A DNA stretch of 64,000 nt from Panax quinquefolius (lineage: Eukaryota > Streptophyta > Magnoliopsida > Apiales > Araliaceae), in NCBI GenBank assembly GCA_020205615.1, contig CM035171.1, positions 120,470,893-120,534,892 of the forward strand, written 5' to 3'. Of this stretch, positions 56,331 to 64,000 are shown one piece after another (the stretch's first letter is position 1; each line of letters starts with the position of its first letter). A program made the position numbers and the translations under genes. The notes beneath the pieces were generated by a model, which was not told the origin of the DNA, made no database searches, and saw nothing but the letters and a program-made list of their open reading frames with translations.

Positions 56331-57150
56331 AAGACACGCCAAATTTGAATAATATTCCCGTTGTTATCGACTTTTCCGACGATTTCAAGAACTTCCCGCC
56401 TACCCCCGTAACGTGAAGTCAATTCTTTATCGATCTTGAACCCGCACAAAGCCCATTTCTAAAACCCCATATCGAATGGCTCCTATTGAACTTCAGAGTT
56501 AAAGGTCCAACTACAGAATTGTTGGACATCTGCTTCATTCTGCCCCAAGACATCTCCTCGGGGTGCTCCTGCTTTATTCAGAAAGAAGAAAGACGGAGTA
56601 TGCGACTTTGTATCGACTATCTGAATCGAACCATGTCACCATCAAGAATAGGTATCCTCTACCTCGATTGATGACTTGTTTGACCAAATGCAAGGGGCAC
56701 AATTCTTTTCAAAATCGATCTTCGCTCGATATCATCACCAAGATTAGAATCGAGGATATTCCAAAGACCGCCTTCGTAACTCCCAGTGACGGGCATTATG
56801 AATTCTAGTCATGTCTTTCTTGATTAACTAATGCTCCCGCGGCTTTCATGGATATGATGAACCGAGTATTCAAGGAATATTTGATCAATTCGTTGTTTTT
56901 TTATCATGACATCCTCATATATTCCAAAAGTCGTGAAGATCATGAGCACCATTTGAAGTCGGTACTCAAAAGGCGCTTCGTGAAAACAAACTATATGCCA
57001 AATTGAAGAAATGCGAGTTCGCTTGAGGAAGTAGCATTTCTCGGGCACGCGGTGTCAAAACACGGAGTATCCGCTGATCCGCCAAGATCAAGCAATACAA
57101 AGTCGGGAGCAACCAAGCTCTGCGATCAAGTACGAAGTTTTTTGGGCTTA
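56331..57150 (+). pseudogene. Reverse transcriptase of element H
   Basis: Blocks: LCIDYLNRTMSPSR-type sequence near 56605-56650, [14 protein letters not shown] near 56625-56670, [12 protein letters not shown] near 56848-56880. The catalytic box reads YHDILIYSK near 56910, with His for the first Asp, plus surrounding frameshifts. Then AKLKKCEF near 56996-57020 and VAFLGHAVSKHGVSAD near 57030-57080. Confidence 0.82.
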
Positions 57151-57560
57151 ATGGTTATTATCGAGATTCGTGGAAGGGTTTTCTCGAATCGCTACTCCAT
57201 TAACCCAAATTAACTCCTAAGGATACAAAATTCGCTTGGAGCGAAGAATGCGAGAAGAGTTTCCAAGAGCTTAAGAGAGACTTATTTCTAAGACTGCTCT
57301 AACAATACCATCCGGTTTGATGGATTTGTTATCTACGCCGATGCTTCGTGCAAAGGGTTAGATGTGTTCTCATGCAACGTGGGAAAGTATAGCCTATGCC
57401 TCGCGACAACTTAAAGAGTATGAGAGGAATTATCCTACTCATGATCTAGAGTCATGCAAGCAATGCTTCGCTTAAAGATATGGAGGCACTATCTATACGG
57501 GGAGAAAGTGGAGATATATTCGCACCATAAAAGCCTTAAATATTTCTTCACTCAAAAGAA
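57151..57560 (+). pseudogene. RNase H region of element H
   Basis: GYYRDSWKGFLESLLH-type start near 57155, DASCKG-like block near 57335-57360, YPTHDLE near 57430-57450, [19 protein letters not shown] near 57500-57560. The usual catalytic FTDH is YSHH here. Frameshifted. Confidence 0.78.
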
Positions 57561-59170
57561 CTCAACACGCGGCAGCAAATGACGCTGGCTCGAGCTATCG
57601 AAAGACTACGACCACACTATTCAATACCATCCCGAAAAAGTTTAACGTGGTAAATGACGCTGCGAAAGAAGATCATATGCGGAACGAAAAGCGATGATGT
57701 CAAGTATACGATGACAGAGCCAACTTTAATAGAAAAGTTAAGGTCGCTTTCAAGCCACCGAATCTTGAAATGATGCGTATGAAGAAGAAAGTAGTAAGAA
57801 GGAGCTATTCCTAAGCGAGAATCGATGAAGAAGGAATACTTCGAGTCCACTCTAGACTTTGTGTTCCTAACGACTGATTTGAAGTACAAGATTACGATGG
57901 AGGCACACAATACACCATTTGCAATCCATCCTCGAAGTACTAAAATGTATCGTGATCTTCTACATACATTTTGGTGGAACAATACGAAGAGAGAGATTGC
58001 AAAGTTTATCTCGATGTGTTTAACTTGCAAACGTAAAGGCGAGCATCTAGTACCTAAGGGTCCGTCAGAACCACTTGAGATTCCGAAATGGAAGTGGGAA
58101 CACATTACCATGGATTTCAAGCATTTCGGTCTTCCTACTAAGCTTTCAAGGCATCAATGCTATTTGGGTTATTGTTGATAGATTAACCAAGTCCGCTTTT
58201 TCTTTGCCGACACGGAGACTTATTCCTCGAACGCCTTGCTAGATATGTACGTGAATGAGATTGTGAGGTCAGATGGCATGCCAAGATCCATAGTTTCGAT
58301 CGCGACCCAAGATTCACTTCAAGATTTTGGGTTAGCTTGCAAAAAGCTACGGGCACGGATTTATTTATTTAGTTCTAAGATACCATCCCCAAACCACGAC
58401 AATCGTAGAGACTATTCAAACTCTCTCAAGATTTATTAAGACTCGTGTCCTGTACTTCAAGGGCGCTTGGGATAAGTATTTACCATCAGGAATTCTCCTA
58501 CAACAACAAAGCTATCGTGCAAGTATAGTGTGGCTCCATTCAAGCATTATATGGACGAAAAATGTCGCTTCTCCAATATGTTGGGATGAGGTGGGTGAAG
58601 CAACATTGTTGGGACCCGAAGTTAAATACGTATGACTCACCGAAAAGATCCAAATGATTCGACAACGATACAAAACCAAGACAAGATCGATAAAAGAGTT
58701 ATGCGATCTTCATCGAAAGGACGTGGAATTTAGTATAGGGGATCATGTATTGTCATGAAGTCGCTCCATGGAAGGGAGTTACAAGATTTGGGAAGAGAGG
58801 AAAGCTCAATCCACGATTTATCGGGTCCATTTCAAATTCTCGACCGAGTAGGAAATGTAGCCTATGTAGACTTGCAAGCACCTCCAAGTATGTCTCGTGT
58901 TCATAATGTGTTTCATATATCCGCATTTCAGAATATGTGAAAGACCCAACCACGCTATAGAAGTTAGAACCTGACGAGATAGCCAAGACTTAACGTATGA
59001 GGAGGTACCGCCAAGATCTTGATAGAAGGAGCATGTCCCACGCTAAGAAAGGTCATACCACAAGTTAAAGTTTTGTGGAGGAATCATGCTATAGAGGAAA
59101 TGACCGGAATTGAAACTAAAATGAAAGCGAGGTATCCTCACCTTTTCAAACACTGTGTACGTGACGCCAA
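57561..59170 (+). pseudogene. Integrase of element H
   Basis: A clean stretch of 117 codons (57825-58178) has the zinc-binding region (HPRSTKMYRDLLHTFWWNN, CLTCKRKGEH) and the first catalytic Asp (HITMDF). Downstream: ATQDSLQDFGLACKKL near 58300-58345, a disrupted ERTIQTL block near 58410, and GPFQILDRVGNVAYVDL near 58825-58875. The SRVHNVFHIS block near 58890 and a chromodomain-like tail near 59060-59130 follow. It is collinear with the integrase of element A. Confidence 0.85.
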
Positions 59171-59190
59171 TTTCGAGGACTAAATTTCAT

Positions 59191-59202
59191 AAGGAGGGGA
59201 GG
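59191..59202 (+). other. Polypurine tract of element H
   Basis: AAGGAGGGGAGG immediately before the 3' LTR, matching the tract of element A. Confidence 0.7.
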
Positions 59203-61840
59203 TCAGAAGACCCCAACTTATTATTAATGAAATTTAATTTTCTATTTATTATTTTGAAATAAGAAGTGGTCGATTTGATTAATGTGGATAGTTAGGGTAA
59301 AATACGCAAATATTTCAAAATAAGCAAGTGGTTATAAAATATTCATCATTGTTTGGGAATATTCGTTTGTCGTGGAATATTCAGACGGCTCTGGAATATT
59401 CGTGACGACGCAAGCAAATGCATGTGGGGCCCCATAACTAAAAAGCGATCGATGAAGAAAACGACAAATATAAGTTGTTTAAAAATAATCTACAGAAGTT
59501 GTTACCAAGCTAATAATCGTTAAAATACTCTGGTTAAAACACAAGAAGAAGAAGATTACCAGATTGCACCAATTATTCGATTCTTACGTAAGAAGGCACT
59601 ACTCAATAATGGTTACAGAATTACCGCTCAAAGATTTTATCGATTTAATAATTGTCATTGCTTGATATTTTATATTGTCATTGTTTTTCAATAATCACAT
59701 TACACAATATTTTTTTTTTTATCGGCTAATAATTCATATTATCTCAATAATATTATTAGATAACATTATTGGCAATGTCTAGAAAGTTCTCGCAAGGAGA
59801 GGTTTGGTCACCTAATCATGCGCCCAAGAAGAAGAGAAAATTTTATCGAAAGCCCCTTTCCTGAACCGCCTCATTCACAATATCAGATTCTCAGAATATT
59901 ATTTGTGAATAATTAATTATTGATTCATATGATGAGGAAAATATTGATTTTATGTGGATATAGATGGAGAAAATTTTAATGTGACAATTGTTGAAAATTG
60001 AAATTTTATCTTTTTCTCGATAAAATAATTCATTTAAATATATTATTATATTTTAATAATATAATAATGGTGATATTTTTACAACGAATGTGGGATATAT
60101 GAGTATACGAGGAGGAAGAGTATTTTTGTTGCAATAAATGTTTAAAACATGTTAAACATGCTCTGGACCCCATTTATCGACCGAAATTTGATTATACCAA
60201 AAAATCGCCTGCTTGTGGATTTCTTCCAATTTCTGCTTTGGAATTTGGAAAACTTTCTTCTCGCAAAGTTGTAGAGAATTGAATTTCCTATAAAAACTCG
60301 CGAGATTCAAATTTTCTGATAAAAGGGCTATTTATTATGAATTATCAAGTTCAAAATTCAAATAATTGATTTTTGAAGTTTTAATTATTTTAAATAATAA
60401 AAACGTTTTTTTTTTTTTTGGTAGACTTATTTTGTCATGTGTATGGCTGAATTCAGATCATAGATTGTAAAAGAGCGAGATTTTTATATATATATATAAT
60501 ATTATATTAAATTTTCTCGCTTTCAGTGTTCTAAGATTTTCCTATAAATAGGTGCTTTAGTTAGAATTGAAAATCACACCGTAAATCAAGTTTTCTCTCT
60601 ATATTATCGAAATTATTCTTGTGAGTATTTTGAGTATACTTTGAGTATTGCTATATCTAAGCAAGTTCAAGTCATAGACTATATCCTGTTTCAAAATTTA
60701 AAGACTGATCTTTCGAGGTAAGGGATATTATTTTTTTCAGAATGATATTATTTCTTCAATATCATTATGTTGAAATATCGATCCAAAGTTTTTATCAAAT
60801 TTGGAACTTTTGGTGCTCTGAGTTACTATTCACGATACTATTCAGACTATTCACGATACTTATTCACACTATTCACGTATTACTTTGTGACTATTCATCT
60901 AAAAATGAAAATTTTTCTTTTCATCTCACCTAAAAATAAAATTTCTCTATTCTCTATACTAGCTCGATACTAGCTTTGATCAGATCCATGTTTTGATCAT
61001 TCTTGAATTTTACACCACTATGATTATTTTTGAGGTATTTTGACACGGATAAAACAAAGTACGAATCCTTAATCCTTAATCCTCACATTTTTGTTTCACC
61101 GGATTCGCTTTTTTAAAATATTTTTCATCATCCTCACCTTAAATGATGATATTATTGAATATCTTTGGCCCAGAGTGATTTCAAGAAATCTTTGAATGAT
61201 TTCTCAAGAATATCTTTCGCCCGTAGTAAAAAAAGATGAACAGTGTTTAGATGAATACGACTAATCGATGAATATCTTCGCCCAGTAGTGCAAAGATGAA
61301 TATTTGATTCCGTATATATATCGATTGATGTTACAGGATAAAAGATAGACGATGAACTTTTAAATTCATACATGTAAGATAGTAGAGTTTTCATTCTCTC
61401 TACTTAACTCTTCTAATGAATTATTATTTCACGCGAATATTGATTTAAAATTTGTTGCCTATCAGATTCTATTAGATTTTTCCCTCGTCAAAGACTAACG
61501 ATAATTTGTCAGATATATATCTTAGTCATAATATTCTTTATCGGGCTAGTTGAGCTCACCCTTTTCCTTTTTGTTCCATTTTTCTTCGTGAGAGCGAGAA
61601 TATAAATGAGTACGAAGCCTGGGGTATGGAATGAAGGTTCTAGAGAGAGTTGTTTAGTAGTCCTCACCATTTTTGTAAAATAATGTATCAATAAATGTGA
61701 TGAGGATTTATTTGAGTATAGATATTGTCTGTAAGATAATATTTGTATTTAAACTCACGCTTTATTGTAATAATAAAGTTGTAGTTGTTTCAAACTCGCA
61801 TACGTTGATAACTCGTAATGGGTGATGTATACCTATTTTA
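59203..61840 (+). repeat. 3' LTR of element H
   Basis: It starts near TCAGAAGACCCC (a distorted TGTAAGACCCC) and is followed to TGTATACCTATTTTA, where it breaks off before the GGGGGCGCCACA end. TATA box 60543-60550. Differences from the 5' copy are almost all short indels. Confidence 0.86.
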
Positions 61841-61848
61841 AAGTTGTA

Positions 61849-62410
61849 CAACGACAAATACTTTCCCAAAAGGTTTCGCCAAATCGAGGTGGAGTTTATC
61901 AAATCGACAAAACAATACGACCGTCTCATAAATCCTTGGGTTTGCCATGTATTCGCTTATGTTTTAAAAAAAAAAAAATAATAATACCAATGGAGTAGTC
62001 ATCAAGCTGCTTGACAACAAGCGTGAGGGAATCAACAGCCAGATATGGTAACCACTTTGGTGGTAATCGTGGCAAAACAATAAGAATGGACATTTCAAGA
62101 AGAAGAGAGATTCAACAATGATGGAAAGACGCCAAGACCAAAGACCCATTGTTAAGGAAGGAGAAAGACCACCACCCATCATATGCTTCAAATGCGAGGA
62201 GAGGGACACATCATCACCAAATCACACCATGCCATTCAAAGCATGTTATAATTGTGGAAGAGAAGGTCACTTAGCTCGATTTTGTCGCTTATCAAGACAA
62301 ATTCAACTAGGATGGAGGCACCAAAGGCCATCCCGTAAAAGTCAAACCTAGAAGTGCAAGGGAGAGAGCGCTTTGTCAGACCTCCCAGAGAGCAAGGAAC
62401 CCGAATGAGG
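61849..62410 (+). pseudogene. gag of element G, 3' part, two zinc knuckles
   Basis: It resumes at CAACGACAAATACTTTCC, which corresponds to 46798 in F. The first knuckle is CFKCEERD (62184). The second is complete, CYNCGREGHLARFC (about 62244-62285). Basic tail after it. A poly-A stretch with a frame break lies at 61960-61975. About 470 bp of gag between the start codon (51845) and this point are missing. Confidence 0.8.
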
Positions 62411-62880
62411 TCATCACGTAAGCTTATCATAAACTCTAATGAAGTCTATACTTTATTTGATACCGTTTCTACCCATTCTTTTATTTCTCCTACTTGCGCC
62501 ATCGATTAAATTTGACCGAGAGAATTAGACTTTCGACTTATCTCGTGAAAACTCCGCTGGGAGAAACCTTCATTACATCCACTCGCTTATAAGTCTTGTT
62601 TGGTTCAAATTCCAGACTTCACATTACCCGTCGATCTTATTTCATTAAAAATACTTGCATTTGACGTGATTCTAGGATCGATCGTTAACTACTTATCATG
62701 CAAAAATTGATTATTTTCGTAAGTGTCATAGCTTTCATATTCCTAATCAACCTATTATGCTAATTCAAACGACCAAACCATTAAAATCAATCACTATCCA
62801 TCTCAAGCCATAAAGCTATTCGCTTATTGAAAAACGGATGTCAAGCTTTCTTAGCTCATGTCACGATTTAAACAAAATAC
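62411..62880 (+). pseudogene. Aspartic protease region of element G
   Basis: One open stretch reads LFDTVSTHSFISPTCA at about 62453-62500, so the catalytic triplet is DTV instead of DTG. The rest parallels F. Confidence 0.72.
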
Positions 62881-63690
62881 GCCGCTTTTGAACGATATTT
62901 CTATTGTTAATAAATTTCCGACGATTCTCAAGAACTTCCCCGCCTACCCCCAGAGCTGAAATCAATTTTGTATCGACCTCAACCCCAGACAAAACCTATT
63001 TCCAAAGCCCCATATCGAATGGCTCCTATCAACTTCGTGAGTTAAAGACCCAACCGCAGGAATTGTTAGACATCGGCTTTATTCGTCCCCAGTACTTCTC
63101 CTCGGGTGCTCCTGCTCTATTCGTGAAGAAGAAAGATGGGAGTATGCGACTTTGTATTGATTATCTGGAGTCAATCATGTCACCATCAAAAATAGGTATC
63201 CATCGCCACGTATTGATGACCTGTTTCGACCAACAGAAGGAGCCAAATTCTTTTCAAAGATCGATCTTCGCTCCGGATATCACCAATTGAAGATTAAACC
63301 GACGACATTCCAAAGACGGCTTTCGTAACTCCCAGACGGCATTATGAATTCCTAGTCATGTCCTTTGATCGACTAATGCCCCGCCGCCTTCATGGATATG
63401 ATGAACCGAGTATTCAAGGAATATTTAGATCACTTTGTGGTCGCTTTTTATCGATGACATCCTTATTTATTCCAAAAGCCGTGAAGATCATGAGCAACAC
63501 TTGAGGTCGACACTCCAAAAGCTTCGTGAATATAAGCTTTATGCCAAGTCAAGAAATGCGAGTTCGTCAAGAAGAAGTAGCATTCCTTGGGCACGTGGTA
63601 TCAAGTCATGGAATATCCGCTGACCCAAAGAAAGATCAAGCTATTCAAAGTCGGGAACAACCTAAATCAAATGATCAAGCACGAGCTTTC
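62881..63690 (+). pseudogene. Reverse transcriptase of element G
   Basis: Open 62904-63290 with [15 protein letters not shown] near 63120-63165. The catalytic [10 protein letters not shown] is intact at about 63445-63480. Then [15 protein letters not shown] near 63520 and [19 protein letters not shown] near 63575-63630. Several indels. Confidence 0.84.
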
Positions 63691-64000
63691 TTGCTTAATG
63701 GGTTATTATCTGAGATTCGTGGAAGGATTTTCTCGAATCGCTACTCCATCGACTCAAATTGACTTTAAAGATACAAAGTTCTATTGAGCGAAGAATGTGA
63801 GAAGAGTTTTCAAGAACTCAAGAGGAGACTTATTTCAAAGACTGCTCGACAATACCATCCGCCTCTGAGGGATTTGTCATCTACAAAGATGCTTCTAGCA
63901 AAGGGTCGGGATGTGTTCTCATGCAACATGGAAAAGTTATAGCCTATGCCTCATGACAACTCAAAGAATATGAGAGGAATTATCCTACTCATGATCTAGA
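63691..64000 (+). pseudogene. RNase H region of element G, cut by the window end
   Basis: It begins after LNGLLSEIRGRIFSNRYSI-type sequence and runs through SCSCMQHGKVIAYAS-like sequence near 63915-63955 to YPTHDL at the last bases. Integrase, 3' LTR of G and the rest of F and the copia element must lie to the right of the window. Confidence 0.78.

Larger units (their letters stand above)
51845..61840 (+). mobile_element. Full-length Ty3/gypsy element H (type I, 10.0 kb) inside element G
   Basis: LTRs at 51845-54467 and 59203-61840, same orientation, nearly identical, with primer site, gag, protease, RT, RNase H and integrase between. It is the innermost and so the youngest layer of the copia-F-G-H nest. 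The right LTR lacks its last ~15 bp. On resumption, the host gag of G is missing about 470 bp, so the right junction carries a deletion. Confidence 0.9.

Noticed and set aside
1..64000. tRNA, rRNA or other structural RNA genes
   Set aside because: I saw no cloverleaf-like sequence with conserved A and B boxes. The only tRNA-related words are the primer sites complementary to tRNA-iMet.

Overview
The window is nuclear DNA from a flowering plant, almost certainly a eudicot. Two intron-containing plant genes sit in a gene island at about 20.3-30.9 kb. Nearly everything else is nested LTR retrotransposons. The exact species cannot be told from the sequence.

Layout. (1) 1-8.1 kb: the 3' end of a Ty3/gypsy element (A; integrase tail plus a 2.8 kb LTR) lies inside the integrase of a second one (B; integrase remnant plus a 2.47 kb LTR). 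(2) 8.1-10.5 kb: intergenic DNA with small non-autonomous elements, one with an 8-bp target duplication. (3) 10.5-20.3 kb: a full-length Ty3/gypsy element (C) with both LTRs and remnants of gag, protease, RT, RNase H and integrase. (4) 20.3-30.9 kb: a Tubby-like F-box gene (+, 5 exons, 380 aa, intact) and a BAM9-type inactive beta-amylase gene (-, 3 exons, 536 aa, intact), in tail-to-tail orientation about 2.7 kb apart. (5) 30.9-41.7 kb: an old LTR fragment split by a Stowaway-type MITE, itself split by a 10 kb minus-strand gypsy element (E). E keeps gag and protease, but most of RT, RNase H and integrase is replaced by a 2.65 kb non-coding block holding about 17 copies of a 57-bp repeat. (6) 41.7-64 kb: a Ty1/copia element (LTR end, leader, gag) interrupted by gypsy F, interrupted by gypsy G, interrupted by the full-length gypsy H. 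G resumes at 61.85 kb and runs off the window.

The gypsy elements look like chromoviruses: integrase C-terminus with a degenerate chromodomain-like tail, tRNA-iMet primer sites, long 2.4-2.8 kb LTRs. Three LTR types are visible: type I (A, H), type II (B, C, F, G) and type III (E).

The most notable observation is a tandem array of short RNA-hairpin-like units (GGAAC...GTTCC, closed by a GGAATAAC...GTTATTCC stem-loop). It is downstream of the TATA box in type II and III gypsy LTRs and also in the untranslated leader of the unrelated Ty1/copia element, with compensating base changes in the stems. The retroelement reading frames are full of 1-3 nt indels, even in primer sites that must be exact in active elements, while the host exons are clean. 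Some of this 'decay' may therefore be base-calling error in methylated DNA. All calls are from reading the sequence; no searches were run.
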